From NCBI GenBank assembly GCA_021772515.1, contig JAJFLU010000022.1:62001-126000 (forward strand): DNA of 64,000 nucleotides. Direction: 5' to 3'. Below the pieces are notes generated by a model. The model saw only the letters and a list, made by a program, of their open reading frames with translations, ran no database searches and had not been told where the DNA came from. This DNA is from Opitutales bacterium (GTDB taxonomy: Bacteria > Verrucomicrobiota > Verrucomicrobiia > Opitutales > UBA2987). Below are positions 16,146-25,651 of the stretch, piece by piece (position 1 is the stretch's first letter; each line of letters begins with the position of its first letter). Position numbers and translations under genes: made by a program.

Positions 16146-18503
16146 ATGAGTAGAGAAATAATGAAACCAAATCGAGTGGCTTTGCTCCGTGAGATTCAAA
16201 AAAAGGTCCTCTGGCTGGCTGTAAAAATGGTCCATCACGCCAATACCTTTCATAAAAGCGCGGGCGGGGTGAAGGTTGGCGGGCACCAGTCTTCCAGCGC
16301 ATCGGTAGTGACCATCATGACGGCCCTCTTCTTTGATTACCTGAGGGCGGGGGACAAAATATCCGTCAAACCGCACGCCTCCCCGGTCTTTCACGCAATC
16401 CAGTTTCTATTGGGCAACCTCGATCCGAAATACTTGAAGAACCTGCGACAACTGGGCGGCCTGCAAGCCTACCCCAGCCGGACCAAGGATCCCGATCCCG
16501 TCGATTTTTCTACCGGTTCGGTGGGGCTTGGGGCGACCGCTCCCAATTTTGCCGCCCTTGTAATGGCCTATCTCGATACGCACTCCTTTTCGGCCAAGAC
16601 CCCCGGCAGGCATCGATTTGTCAGTCTCGTGGGCGATGCCGAACTCGACGAGGGCTCGGTTTGGGAAGCGGTCGCGGAACCCGCCATGAGTGAGCTGACC
16701 GACCTGTTGTGGATCGTCGATTTGAACCGGCAGAGCCTTGACCGCGTGATTCCGGGCATCCGCGTTCGCTGCTGGCGGGAAATGTTTGCCGCCAACGGTT
16801 GGAAAGTAATCGACGTCAAATATGGCAAGCGCCTCAAGGCGGCCTTCGAGCAGCCGAACGGGGAATTGCTGCGGGCCTGCATCGATGAATTGTCAAACGA
16901 CGCCTACCAGGGACTGCTCAGGCTCGGGCCGGAAGATCTCCGCACATGGCTGCCGCGTAAAAGCCGTTTCCCTCGCGACATGTCTCGCTTTCTCGATCGC
17001 TATGGGGATCCGGAACTGCGCGATTTGTTCTGGAATCTGGGAGGGCACGATTTCGATGAACTATTGGCCGCATTGTCCGCCGTGGATGCCCATGAAGGGC
17101 CGTCCGTCTTGTTTGCCTACACCATGAAAGGCTGGCAATTGCCCTCCGCTGGTCATCCGCAAAATCATTCCGTTCTCCTGAACGAACCGCAGATGGAGGA
17201 ATTGCAAAAACAGCTTGAAATTCCCGTGGGGCAAGAGTGGTCCGGCTTTGAGCCCGACAGCCTGGAAGGCGGCCTCTGTGCCGAAGCTGCCACACGGTTG
17301 CGGCCACCGAGCGAATCGCCCGAATCACCAGCCTTGGCGCCCCTGGCAACTGCGCTCTCTTGTAAGCATCGGGGGCTCCGCTCGACCCAACAGGCATTTG
17401 GCGTAATCCTGACGGCCTTGTCGCGGAAGCATCCCGAGGTAGCCGAAAGGGTGGTCACCCTGAGTCCCGATGTGGCCAGTTCGACCAACCTTGGGGGTTG
17501 GATCAATAAAATGGAGGTGTGGAGCCAGGATGAGGGGGAGGCGCTCCCGGATGCTCCCGAAGAAGGCGTTTTACGCTGGAAAGAAACACCCGGCGGACAG
17601 CATATCGAGCTTGGGATTTCCGAAAACAATCTCTTCATGGCCCTCGGCCAATTTGGCCTCTCGAAGGAACTTTTCGGAGAAACCTTGTTTCCCATTGGAA
17701 CGCTTTACGATCCCTTCGTACGTCGCGGGCTGGACGCATTTTTTTACGCGATCTATTCCGGCTCCCGATTTATAACGGTGGGCACTCCCTCCGGGGTTAC
17801 GCTTTCGGGCGAGGGTGGGGCGCATCAATCGATTCTGACTTCCTCCATCGGCACGGAAATGCCCAAACTGTCCGCCTACGAACCTTGTTTCGGGCAGGAA
17901 TTGGAATGGATTATGATGGAGGCGCTCGATCAGATTCGCCGGGGCGATCTCTCTACCTATATAAGACTGACTACAAAACCGGTCGATCAGAACCTTTTTC
18001 AATTGCCGGAAAATATCGAGGAAGCCCAACGCCTGCGCCTTCAAGTCCTCCGGGGCGCTTACCTGCTGGTGGATCGCAGTTTTGAAAAAGACTGCCTGCC
18101 CGGTCACAATCTGGTCAATCTGTTCGCCTGTGGGGCCATGATTCCCGAGGCGATTGAGGTCAGTCGCCAATTGCGTGAGGAGGGTTACTTCGTAAATGTC
18201 ATCAATATCACCGGTCCGGGGCCGCTTTACCGGGATTATCAAAGCATCGCCGACGAGCCATCGGCGGGGGACCATTTTTTGGCGGACGTTCTTCCAGAAG
18301 CGAGTCGCTGCGCACCAATCGTCACCTTGATCGATGGGCACCCCCATGCCCTTGCCTGGATTGGAGGGGCATTGGGAGCGAGAGTCATTCCGCTGGGGGT
18401 TAAGGATTTTGGGCAATCGGGATCGATGGAGGATGTTTATCGGGAGTATAAAATCGATGTCCCATCAATCGCGGCGGCTTGCAAAAGGGCTTTAAGCGTT
18501 TAA
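16146..18503 (+). CDS. Homodimeric-type 2-oxoacid dehydrogenase E1 (AceE/MdeB-like)
   Basis: A 785-residue thiamine-diphosphate enzyme with the transketolase-like layout of homodimeric pyruvate dehydrogenase E1. The N-terminal part has KVGGHQSSSASVVTIMTALF, and the TPP/Mg site is LVGDAELDEGSVWEA (161-175) with IVDLNRQSLDRV (190-201). The middle domain includes TLSPDVASSTNLGGW and HIELGISENNLFMALGQFGL. It is about 100 residues shorter than E. coli AceE and is not followed by E2 or E3 genes. Pseudomonas MdeB, a homologue, prefers 2-oxobutyrate from methionine and yields propionyl-CoA. The prpBCD genes immediately downstream consume propionyl-CoA, so the same preference is plausible here. The second ATG at 16161 is an alternative start. 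Whether it docks to a distant E2 is unknown. Confidence 0.82.
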   Translation: MSREIMKPNRVALLREIQKKVLWLAVKMVHHANTFHKSAGGVKVGGHQSSSASVVTIMTALFFDYLRAGDKISVKPHASPVFHAIQFLLGNLDPKYLKNLRQLGGLQAYPSRTKDPDPVDFSTGSVGLGATAPNFAALVMAYLDTHSFSAKTPGRHRFVSLVGDAELDEGSVWEAVAEPAMSELTDLLWIVDLNRQSLDRVIPGIRVRCWREMFAANGWKVIDVKYGKRLKAAFEQPNGELLRACIDELSNDAYQGLLRLGPEDLRTWLPRKSRFPRDMSRFLDRYGDPELRDLFWNLGGHDFDELLAALSAVDAHEGPSVLFAYTMKGWQLPSAGHPQNHSVLLNEPQMEELQKQLEIPVGQEWSGFEPDSLEGGLCAEAATRLRPPSESPESPALAPLATALSCKHRGLRSTQQAFGVILTALSRKHPEVAERVVTLSPDVASSTNLGGWINKMEVWSQDEGEALPDAPEEGVLRWKETPGGQHIELGISENNLFMALGQFGLSKELFGETLFPIGTLYDPFVRRGLDAFFYAIYSGSRFITVGTPSGVTLSGEGGAHQSILTSSIGTEMPKLSAYEPCFGQELEWIMMEALDQIRRGDLSTYIRLTTKPVDQNLFQLPENIEEAQRLRLQVLRGAYLLVDRSFEKDCLPGHNLVNLFACGAMIPEAIEVSRQLREEGYFVNVINITGPGPLYRDYQSIADEPSAGDHFLADVLPEASRCAPIVTLIDGHPHALAWIGGALGARVIPLGVKDFGQSGSMEDVYREYKIDVPSIAAACKRALSV

Positions 18504-18540
18504 ACTATTTTTGACGCCCTCTTAATGCAAAGCTCTTGCC

Positions 18541-18562
18541 ACTGTGCACAGTAATTACGTAA
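18541..18562. promoter_or_regulatory. Palindromes upstream of prpB (candidate operator)
   Basis: The 80-base gap between the E1 and prpB genes holds a perfect 12-base palindrome, ACTGTGCACAGT (18541-18552), followed at once by TTACGTAA (18555-18562). They lie 22-43 bases before the prpB ATG, where a repressor site is expected. No regulator gene is adjacent, and I do not recognise the site. Confidence 0.35.
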
Positions 18563-18583
18563 AGTGGTCGTTTTTCTATTTAC

Positions 18584-19483
18584 ATGAGCAATTCTCCCAC
18601 TGCCGGTAAACGATTCCGGGCTGCTCTTGAGGAAGAAACCCCTCTCCAGGTAGTCGGTGTCGTTAATGCGTATTCAGCCCTTTTAGCCGAAAGGGCCGGT
18701 TTTAGGGCGCTCTATTTGTCCGGGGCAGGGGTAGCCAATTCCTCACACGGGCTGCCGGATCTCGGAATCACGACCTTGCAGGATGTCCTCGAAGACATCC
18801 GCCGAATTACCGCCGCCACCTCTCTGCCACTGTTGGTGGACGCCGATACTGGTTTTGGAGGCGCTTTTATGATCGCCCGGACGATTCGTGAAATGACTCG
18901 GGCCGGAGCCGCTGGAATTCATATGGAGGACCAGGTACAAACCAAGCGCTGTGGTCATCGTCCGGGCAAGGAATTGGTTTCGGCGAGTGAAATGGCGGAT
19001 CGCATTGTTTCCGCTGTCGATGCCCGTAGGGACCCCGAATTCGTAATTATGGCTCGGACGGATGCCCTTGCTTCGGAAGGTCTGGATGCCGCCATAGAGA
19101 GAGCCTGTCGATACGTCGCGGCGGGGGCCGATATGATTTTTGCCGAAGCCTGCACCGAATTGGCCGAGTATCGCCGGTTTACAGAGGCGGTAAACGTTCC
19201 GGTTCTGGCCAATATCACGGAATTTGGCAAAACACCGCTTTTTAATCTGGATGAATTGCGGTCCGCTGGCGTTGGGCTGGCGCTGTATCCGCTTTCCGCA
19301 TTTCGAGCCATGAGCGCTGCTGCGGAAACTATTTTTTCAACCATTCGGGAGGAGGGGACACAAAGTGAGGTCCTCGATTTAATGCAAACCCGGCAGGAAC
19401 TTTACGAAGTCCTCGAATACCATAAGTTCGAGGAAAAACTGGATAAATTATTCAAAGAACAACAGGAAAAGGAAAATCTATGA
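18584..19483 (+). CDS. prpB: 2-methylisocitrate lyase
   Basis: A 299-residue member of the isocitrate lyase/PEP mutase superfamily. It cleaves 2-methylisocitrate to pyruvate and succinate, the last step of the methylcitrate cycle. The catalytic signature KRCGH sits at 121-125. The Mg-binding aspartates are in [13 protein letters not shown] (82-93), and GIHMEDQ (111-117) supplies the conserved glutamate. The N-terminal [18 protein letters not shown] and [13 protein letters not shown] are typical of PrpB. The gene overlaps prpC by four bases (ATGA), showing translational coupling. Context with prpC and prpD makes the assignment firm. Confidence 0.93.
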   Translation: MSNSPTAGKRFRAALEEETPLQVVGVVNAYSALLAERAGFRALYLSGAGVANSSHGLPDLGITTLQDVLEDIRRITAATSLPLLVDADTGFGGAFMIARTIREMTRAGAAGIHMEDQVQTKRCGHRPGKELVSASEMADRIVSAVDARRDPEFVIMARTDALASEGLDAAIERACRYVAAGADMIFAEACTELAEYRRFTEAVNVPVLANITEFGKTPLFNLDELRSAGVGLALYPLSAFRAMSAAAETIFSTIREEGTQSEVLDLMQTRQELYEVLEYHKFEEKLDKLFKEQQEKENL

Positions 19484-20601
19484 GCGCCAAAAAAGCAGTT
19501 CAAATGTCTGGAATCATCGCCGGAGAAACCACCATTGCCACGGTTGGAAAAGAGGGCAAAGGTCTCACCTATCGAGGTTATACGATCGAAGATCTGGCCG
19601 AAAACTCCACTTTCGAGGAGGTGGCCTATCTTCTCCTGAAAGGCCAACTGCCGCTGGCCAGTGAGCGTGACGCATTTTGCGCCGAATTAAAAAGCAAACG
19701 CGGCCTTTCCGCCGGTATGAAAACCATTCTCGAAAATTTGCCCGGTTCAGCCAATCCCATGGATGTCCTGCGAACGGGTTGCTCGGCTCTGGGTTGCCTG
19801 GAACCAGAAAAGTCCTTCGACGACCAGATGTCGGCGACCATGCGTCTGTTGGCCTGCCTGCCATCAATGCTCGCCTACTGGCATCATTATAGCCGGGACG
19901 GACGGAGAATCGAGGTGGAAACGGATGATGCCTCGATTGCCACACATTTCCTGCACCTGCTGCATGGCAGCCCTGCTGGCCCCACGGCGGCCCGCGCCAT
20001 GGATGTGTCCCTCATCCTCTACGCCGAGCATGAATTCAATGCCTCGACTTTTGCCTCACGCATAACGACCTCCACCATGTCCGATCTCCATTCGGCTATT
20101 TCCACTGGTATAGGAACCCTCCGTGGCCCCTTGCATGGCGGCGCCAACGAGAAAGCCATGCAATTGATCGAGCGTTTTCAGGATGCCGATGATGCCGAGC
20201 GCGGTGTACTGGAAGGGTTGGCCAAAAAGGAGAAATTCATGGGCTTCGGGCATCCCGTTTACACCGAAAATGACCCCCGTTCAGACATTATTAAAAGCTG
20301 GTCCCTGAAATTGAGTCAGGAAGCGGGTGATACGCGGCTTTGGGAAATTTCCGAGCGCGTCGAAACGGTGATGATGCGCGAAAAAAAGATGTTCCCCAAT
20401 CTCGATTTCTTCAGCGCATCGGCCTACCATATGATGGGTATTCCCACACCGATGTTCACGCCGATTTTTGTTTTATCGCGTGTTTCCGGCTGGGCCTCCC
20501 ATGTATTTGAGCAGCGTGCCAGCGGCAGAATTATTCGCCCCAGCGCCGAATATGTGGGTCCAGAAGAAAGAGCTTACGTGCGAATCGAAGAACGCGGGTA
20601 G
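19480..20601 (+). CDS. prpC: 2-methylcitrate synthase
   Basis: A 373-residue citrate synthase-family enzyme condensing propionyl-CoA with oxaloacetate. The N-terminal [24 protein letters not shown] is the usual PrpC/short citrate synthase start. The active-site histidines lie in [15 protein letters not shown] and [10 protein letters not shown], and the C-terminal region has [17 protein letters not shown]. The length is that of the short bacterial PrpC type rather than the long GltA. The start overlaps the prpB stop. AGGAAAAGGA lies shortly upstream as ribosome binding signal. The neighbours prpB and prpD favour methylcitrate synthase over a housekeeping citrate synthase. Confidence 0.92.
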   Translation: MSAKKAVQMSGIIAGETTIATVGKEGKGLTYRGYTIEDLAENSTFEEVAYLLLKGQLPLASERDAFCAELKSKRGLSAGMKTILENLPGSANPMDVLRTGCSALGCLEPEKSFDDQMSATMRLLACLPSMLAYWHHYSRDGRRIEVETDDASIATHFLHLLHGSPAGPTAARAMDVSLILYAEHEFNASTFASRITTSTMSDLHSAISTGIGTLRGPLHGGANEKAMQLIERFQDADDAERGVLEGLAKKEKFMGFGHPVYTENDPRSDIIKSWSLKLSQEAGDTRLWEISERVETVMMREKKMFPNLDFFSASAYHMMGIPTPMFTPIFVLSRVSGWASHVFEQRASGRIIRPSAEYVGPEERAYVRIEERG

Positions 20602-20732
20602 GGGAGAATGAAGATACAGGATGAGGGATGGTGGATTCGGGATGAATTTCATTTGGGAATCTGAAGACTGACATCCGCTGCCTATTTTCCTGACTCCTGA
20701 AAACTGATCCCCTTTACCTTCTTGATTGAATT
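20602..20732. repeat. Intergenic purine-rich repeat between prpC and prpD
   Basis: This 131-base gap interrupts an otherwise tightly packed operon. It opens with AAGATACAGGATGAGGGATG and related GGATGG units, followed by CTGAAGACTGACATCCGC and TCCTGACTCCTGAAAACTGA-like units. The first type belongs to the same dispersed family found near 34.4, 45.0, 45.8 and 55.6 kb. No gene is visible. Confidence 0.55.
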
Positions 20733-22172
20733 ATGAGTATGCATAAATCTGCTGAACGCCCCTTGCCTGAGCGTATTCTGGTCGATATCGCCGACTATGT
20801 TGCCAATAACCGGATCGATAGTTCGGTCGCTTTTGAAACCGCCCGCCATTGCCTTATGGATAGCCTTGGCTGCGGCTTGTTGGCACAGAAATACCCGGCC
20901 TGCACGAAATTGCTCGGCCCGGTGGTTCCGGGAGCCCAAATGCCCAACGGCGCAAGAGTCCCCGGCACCAGCTATGAACTCGATCCTGTTCAGGCGGCTT
21001 TCAACATCGGCTGCATGATTCGTTGGCTCGATTACAACGATACCTGGCTGGCGGCGGAGTGGGGGCACCCCTCGGATAATTTGGGTGGAATTTTGGCCGT
21101 TGCCGACTACATGTGCCGCCAGGGGAAAGCCACTTTTACAGTGCGAGATATTCTCGAAGCCGCCATCAAGGCCCACGAAATCCAGGGTGTTATTGCCCTC
21201 GAAAATTCTTTCAACCGGGTGGGGCTTGACCATGTGCTCCTGGTGAGAATTGCCAGCACAGCCGTCGTCACCCAATTACTGGGCGGCACACGGGACGATA
21301 TCATCAATGCGGTTTCCCATGCCTGGATTGATGGCGGGGCCTTGCGCACCTATCGCCACGCGCCCAATACCGGTTCGCGGAAATCCTGGGCCGCCGGTGA
21401 TGCCACCAGCCGGGCCGTCCGCCTGGCGCTGATTACCCTGTCTGGTGAGATGGGCTACCCGACCGCCTTGAGCGCACCGGGTTGGGGTTTTCACGATGTT
21501 CTCTTCAAGGGCGAGGAGCTTGGTTTTACCCGTGGTTATGGCAGCTATGTGATGGAGAATGTGCTCTTTAAAATCTCTTTTCCGGCGGAATTCCATGCCC
21601 AAACCGCCGTGGAAGCCGCCTGCACCTTGCATCCGCTGATTATTGACCGGCTGGATGAAATTGAAAAAATCGAGGTTGAAACACAGGAAGCAGGGGTTCG
21701 CATCATCGATAAAACGGGGCCGCTGGACAACCCGGCGGACCGGGATCACTGCCTGCAATATATGATCGCGACCGGGCTTTTGCATGGCAATCTGACCGCA
21801 GACCACTACGAGGACGAAGCCGCCGCCGATCCCCGAATCGATGCCCTTCGCGGGAAGATGGAAGTGCGGGAAAACGAGCGTTTCAGCCGCGAATATCTCG
21901 ATCCCGAAAAGCGATCCATCGGCAACGCTTTGACCATTCATTTTCAAGACGGATCAAGCGCCGAACGGGTGGAAGTCTCCTATCCAATCGGACATCGCCG
22001 AAGACGCGAAGAGGGCATCCCACTGCTGATCAAAAAATTCGAGGCAAACCTGGCCACCCGTTTCCCAAGCAATCGGGCCAAGGCCATTCTCGATCTTTTT
22101 TCAGAACCGGAACGGCTCGATCAAACACCGGCGAACGCTTTTATGGACCTCTTTGTCCTCAACGAGAAATGA
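20733..22172 (+). CDS. prpD: 2-methylcitrate dehydratase
   Basis: A 479-residue MmgE/PrpD-family protein, close to the 483 residues of E. coli PrpD. It dehydrates 2-methylcitrate to 2-methyl-cis-aconitate in the methylcitrate cycle. Recognisable stretches are [20 protein letters not shown] near the N-terminus, [20 protein letters not shown] (the substrate-site region), GAVLRTYR-like [20 protein letters not shown] and [11 protein letters not shown]. PrpD needs no iron-sulfur cluster, so the classical prpBCD set is complete here apart from PrpE and an aconitase. Its stop overlaps the DAHP synthase start by four bases, an unusual partner for prpD. Confidence 0.93.
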   Translation: MSMHKSAERPLPERILVDIADYVANNRIDSSVAFETARHCLMDSLGCGLLAQKYPACTKLLGPVVPGAQMPNGARVPGTSYELDPVQAAFNIGCMIRWLDYNDTWLAAEWGHPSDNLGGILAVADYMCRQGKATFTVRDILEAAIKAHEIQGVIALENSFNRVGLDHVLLVRIASTAVVTQLLGGTRDDIINAVSHAWIDGGALRTYRHAPNTGSRKSWAAGDATSRAVRLALITLSGEMGYPTALSAPGWGFHDVLFKGEELGFTRGYGSYVMENVLFKISFPAEFHAQTAVEAACTLHPLIIDRLDEIEKIEVETQEAGVRIIDKTGPLDNPADRDHCLQYMIATGLLHGNLTADHYEDEAAADPRIDALRGKMEVRENERFSREYLDPEKRSIGNALTIHFQDGSSAERVEVSYPIGHRRRREEGIPLLIKKFEANLATRFPSNRAKAILDLFSEPERLDQTPANAFMDLFVLNEK

Positions 22173-23257
22173 CCGACAGGCGTATAGAGAACGTAAACGT
22201 TTTCGCTGAGGAGCCGCTTCTGACTCCACTGGAGCTGAAGCAAAGGTATCCCCTCAGCGAAAAGGCGGTAGAAACGGTTTTGCAGGCCCAGCAATCCGTA
22301 AAAAAAATCCTTTTGCGAAAGGATCATCGGCTATTCGTTGTGGTCGGGCCCTGTTCCATACATGATGTCAAGGCAGCCCGTGAATATGCTGTCCGGTTAA
22401 AAGATTTGGCCGACGAACTGGAGGACACCCTGCTGCTCATCATGCGTGTGTATTTTGAAAAACCGCGCACCCGGATCGGCTGGCAGGGGCTCATCAACGA
22501 TCCCTTTCTCGATAATTCCTGTCAGATCGAGGAAGGCCTGAAACTGGCCCGCAAACTCCTCCTCGACCTTGCCGAGCTTGGCCTGCCGGTGGCGGGGGAA
22601 GCCCTCGACCTCATTTCACCCCAATATGTGCAGGATTTGACTTCATGGACCGCCATCGGGGCGCGAACAACGGAGTCGCAAACTCATCGCAAAATGGCCA
22701 GCGGTTTCACCTCACCGGTGGGCTTCAAAAACGGCACCGACGGCAGTTTGGATGTGGCCATCAACGCCATCCATGCCGCCGCAAAAAGTAATGATTTTCT
22801 CAGTGTCGATCCACCGGGTCAGGTGGCCGTCGTTCGCACCAAGGGCAATCCCTACACCCACATCGTCCTGCGGGGTGGGGGAGGAAAACCCAACTTCGAT
22901 GTCACCGCCATCGCCGATTGTGAACAGGCGCTCGAAGGGACTGGTCTGAAGGCCAATATCATGGTCGATTGCAGCCACGCCAATTCCGGCAAAGACCCCG
23001 TCCGGCAATTGGAGGTTCTCAAAGATATCGCACAACAGATTTCCAACGGTAACCGCTCCATCGTCGGCCTGATGCTCGAAAGTCACCTGCGCGAAGGTAG
23101 CCAACCAATTCCCAAAGACCTCACCCAACTCGACTACGGCATCTCCATCACCGACCCCTGCCTGAGTTGGGCCGAGACCGAAAAGGCCCTCCGCGCATTA
23201 TCAGAAAACCTGAAACTGATTCTACCCTCACGCGTAAAACTGAAACTTGGTTCGTAA
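22169..23257 (+). CDS. aroG: 3-deoxy-7-phosphoheptulonate (DAHP) synthase, class I
   Basis: A 362-residue enzyme for the first step of the shikimate pathway (PEP plus erythrose 4-phosphate). The family signatures are clear: [88 protein letters not shown] and [13 protein letters not shown], with the metal-binding Cys, His and Glu present. The length fits the AroF/G/H type. It begins inside the prpD stop (ATGA overlap), so it is translated with the propionate operon. That linkage is odd and may simply reflect operon accretion. Which aromatic acid inhibits it cannot be told by eye. Confidence 0.92.
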   Translation: MTDRRIENVNVFAEEPLLTPLELKQRYPLSEKAVETVLQAQQSVKKILLRKDHRLFVVVGPCSIHDVKAAREYAVRLKDLADELEDTLLLIMRVYFEKPRTRIGWQGLINDPFLDNSCQIEEGLKLARKLLLDLAELGLPVAGEALDLISPQYVQDLTSWTAIGARTTESQTHRKMASGFTSPVGFKNGTDGSLDVAINAIHAAAKSNDFLSVDPPGQVAVVRTKGNPYTHIVLRGGGGKPNFDVTAIADCEQALEGTGLKANIMVDCSHANSGKDPVRQLEVLKDIAQQISNGNRSIVGLMLESHLREGSQPIPKDLTQLDYGISITDPCLSWAETEKALRALSENLKLILPSRVKLKLGS

Positions 23258-23441
23258 AACGGGTCTCCGACGGTTGGGGAAAATATCGCTTATCCAAAGA
23301 ATTTTTCCACCCACTTAGGGAAGAGATTTGGTCCATAATCAAATTAAACGCCCTATTATCCCGTATATTCGTTGATTAATCACTCCTGTCGTAGTATATA
23401 GTAATCGGCAACTCCGCTAAGTTAAGGACCGGCCGTTTGTT

Positions 23442-24344
23442 ATGCGGTATTTTCTCAGATTTATTACTTACACTGCGTTTTTCTGGGCGTTGGTTTTATG
23501 GCAGGGTTTAGCTTTTGGTGTTCCGACCAAACTGGGAGACCTTGATGAGGATGGTCAGGCTACGGTTCTGGATGTTGTTATACTCCAAAATCACCTTCAG
23601 GGCAGCTCTTTTTTGTCGCCCAGCCTGCTGCCCTTTGCCGATGTCAATAAAGACGGTGTGGTAAACGCTGTGGATGCCACTGTTCTTGCCGATATTGTCC
23701 TGCAACGCCTGCCGCTTGAGGATCCTCAGTTTTCCGATCGTGATTTCGACGGATTGCCCAACGATTTTGAAACCGCGATCGGCCTCGATCCCGACCTCGA
23801 GGACAGCAATGGAAACAGTGTGGTTGACGGACTTGAGGACTCCGACATCGACGGTCTTCCCAATATCGGTGAGTTTTTGCTTGGGACGGATCCTACAAAA
23901 CCTGATTCTGACGGAAACGGAACCAACGACGGCCTGGAGGATAGCGATTTCGATGGAATCAACGACGGGGACGAAATTCGCGGGGGCACCGACCCCACCT
24001 TAATTGACACCGACGGCGATGGTTTGGACGACTTGACAGAAATCGCCGAGGGCCGGGATCCTACGATCAGTGACAATATGATCTCGGTTCAGGTTACCTC
24101 CACCATTTCTGCTTATCTAAACGCCCTTCCAACCGCATTGCCAAGTGATTTTTCCACAACATCCGTCCAATCCCTTCCAATTTTTTACCTCAACGCCCAA
24201 GAGACCACCTTGTTAGCCGACCATTTCATTTCTGTCCAATCATTCCCTATGTACTACATTAATACATTGGAAGGAATACTTCCAACCGCCGTTGATTACC
24301 CGGTTGAATCACCTTTGATCAGTTATGAATCGAACCCGCCCTAA
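23442..24344 (+). CDS. Secreted dockerin plus thrombospondin type 3 repeat protein
   Basis: A 300-residue protein. A signal peptide (about 1-26) is followed directly by a type I dockerin-like pair of calcium loops. Loop 1 is D33-L-D35-E-D37 ending at D44, and loop 2 is D67-V-N69-K-D71 ending at D78, each followed by a hydrophobic helix. Residues 97-210 hold about five thrombospondin type 3 / calcium-rich repeats (DSDGNGTNDGLEDSDFDG and similar). The C-terminus (about 215-300) has imperfect repeats around SVQSLPIFYLN and SVQSFPMYYIN. Dockerins bind cohesins, and the third gene of this operon encodes two cohesins. A calcium-dependent surface assembly is therefore a reasonable inference. No catalytic domain is present. 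Confidence 0.8.
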   Translation: MRYFLRFITYTAFFWALVLWQGLAFGVPTKLGDLDEDGQATVLDVVILQNHLQGSSFLSPSLLPFADVNKDGVVNAVDATVLADIVLQRLPLEDPQFSDRDFDGLPNDFETAIGLDPDLEDSNGNSVVDGLEDSDIDGLPNIGEFLLGTDPTKPDSDGNGTNDGLEDSDFDGINDGDEIRGGTDPTLIDTDGDGLDDLTEIAEGRDPTISDNMISVQVTSTISAYLNALPTALPSDFSTTSVQSLPIFYLNAQETTLLADHFISVQSFPMYYINTLEGILPTAVDYPVESPLISYESNPP

Positions 24345-24371
24345 GCGCTAAAACTCCAATCTGATAACATT

Positions 24372-25610
24372 ATGAATCCCAAACGCCAATTGTCTCGCAG
24401 CATTCTACCCGAATTAACACACCGGTGCCCGGCACTACGTTTATGTTGTATTTGCGCTTTGGCTCTGATCGTTTTCGCTTTTACCCCCCGGTTTTCGATA
24501 GCGCAAAATATCGACCTGCCCCACACCAGCGCTTCCACCGGGGTCGATGGCCCGTTGAATATATCCGGTATCCTGGGAGGGACCTACGTGTTCGACATGA
24601 CTGCAAAGCCGGACGGGGTATGGAATTTTACCTCAATCTTCGTCGAGGAGGGGATCACCGTAACCTTCGAGAAAAATGACAACAATACTCCTGTGGTGTG
24701 GCTGGCGACGGAGAATGTCCAGATTGACGGTGTGCTGAACCTCAATGGCGTTGCCGGGACACTGGTTGAGGGTCAGGCGTCTCCCGGCGGCCCTGGTGGC
24801 TATGCTGGCGGCCTGGGCGGAATAGCGTTCAATCGTTCGAATTTATATGCCGGCAGCGCGGGTCAAGGACCCGGCGGGGGCTTGCCAGGCTCTAATTTTT
24901 GTGCAGCAGGTGGTAATGGCGCTTACAATGGAGTTTATGGCAACGCCTTCATTCAACCCTTGGCTGGTGGTTCAGGCGGCGGTGGCTCTGGTTCTCTCAG
25001 CGATAGTAACGGAGCAAATGGCGGTGGTGGGGGCGGCGCTATTCTGATCGACTCGACCCTGGATATCATTGTGAACGGGACCATTTCCGCCATTGGTGGT
25101 GGTAGCGCAATCAATTGTCAATTTTCAGGAACTGGCTCCGGCGGTGCCATTCGCCTGGTGGGGGACCGCGTGCTTGGAACCGGTAACCTTTCTGTGGGTA
25201 ATGGACGCAGCCGGGTGGAAGGTTTTATCCGGCAAATATTAGCTAACTCTTCCGCCGCTCCCTCTGGGACGCTCGACTTTGGAGTCAATCAATCCCAATT
25301 ATTAATAACCGATGTAGCGGGCGTGGGGGTAGCTTCACCTCCGACCGGCGACACAACCAACCCCGACGTTGTATTCTCCCAAGCGGGCGAAGTCACCATA
25401 ACCGTTACAGCGATAAACATCCCGGACGGCAACCCGGTAACCTTGCGCATTATCTATAGCGGGCTAATTATCGCATTACCTGATCCGAACGATCCCACGG
25501 CGCTGTTTGCGGCACAGCTTTCAGGAGGCATAGCCACTTTTACGGCTACTTTGCCTGCCGGCATCGGCACAATCCAGGCCTTCTCGATTGTCGAAATTTC
25601 TCCCCAATAG
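24372..25610 (+). CDS. Glycine-rich secreted protein of the cohesin/dockerin operon
   Basis: A 412-residue protein I do not recognise by name. After a basic N-terminus, a hydrophobic segment (about 22-43, CCICALALIVFAFTP) ending near SIAQN looks like a signal peptide. Residues 55-115 are rich in beta strands, for example YVFDMTAKPDGVWNF and VVWLATENVQIDGVLNLNG. Residues 135-230 are dominated by Gly-Gly runs (GGPGGYAGGLGG, GGGGSGSLSD, ANGGGGGGAILI), suggesting a beta-helix or a flexible polyglycine sheet. The C-terminus from about 310 resembles an Ig-like strand sandwich. It lies 27 bases after the dockerin gene and 41 bases before the cohesin gene, so it is probably a structural partner of both. 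Confidence 0.6.
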   Translation: MNPKRQLSRSILPELTHRCPALRLCCICALALIVFAFTPRFSIAQNIDLPHTSASTGVDGPLNISGILGGTYVFDMTAKPDGVWNFTSIFVEEGITVTFEKNDNNTPVVWLATENVQIDGVLNLNGVAGTLVEGQASPGGPGGYAGGLGGIAFNRSNLYAGSAGQGPGGGLPGSNFCAAGGNGAYNGVYGNAFIQPLAGGSGGGGSGSLSDSNGANGGGGGGAILIDSTLDIIVNGTISAIGGGSAINCQFSGTGSGGAIRLVGDRVLGTGNLSVGNGRSRVEGFIRQILANSSAAPSGTLDFGVNQSQLLITDVAGVGVASPPTGDTTNPDVVFSQAGEVTITVTAINIPDGNPVTLRIIYSGLIIALPDPNDPTALFAAQLSGGIATFTATLPAGIGTIQAFSIVEISPQ

Positions 25611-25651
25611 GCTCATATTGAGGAAGACCTTCTGTCTCCCCCACATTGATT

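Noticed and set aside
23380-23441. Riboswitch (cyclic di-GMP type) before the dockerin gene
   Set aside because: Only a weak CGGC/GCCG pairing and a CTAAG stretch are seen; the conserved core of known classes is absent.
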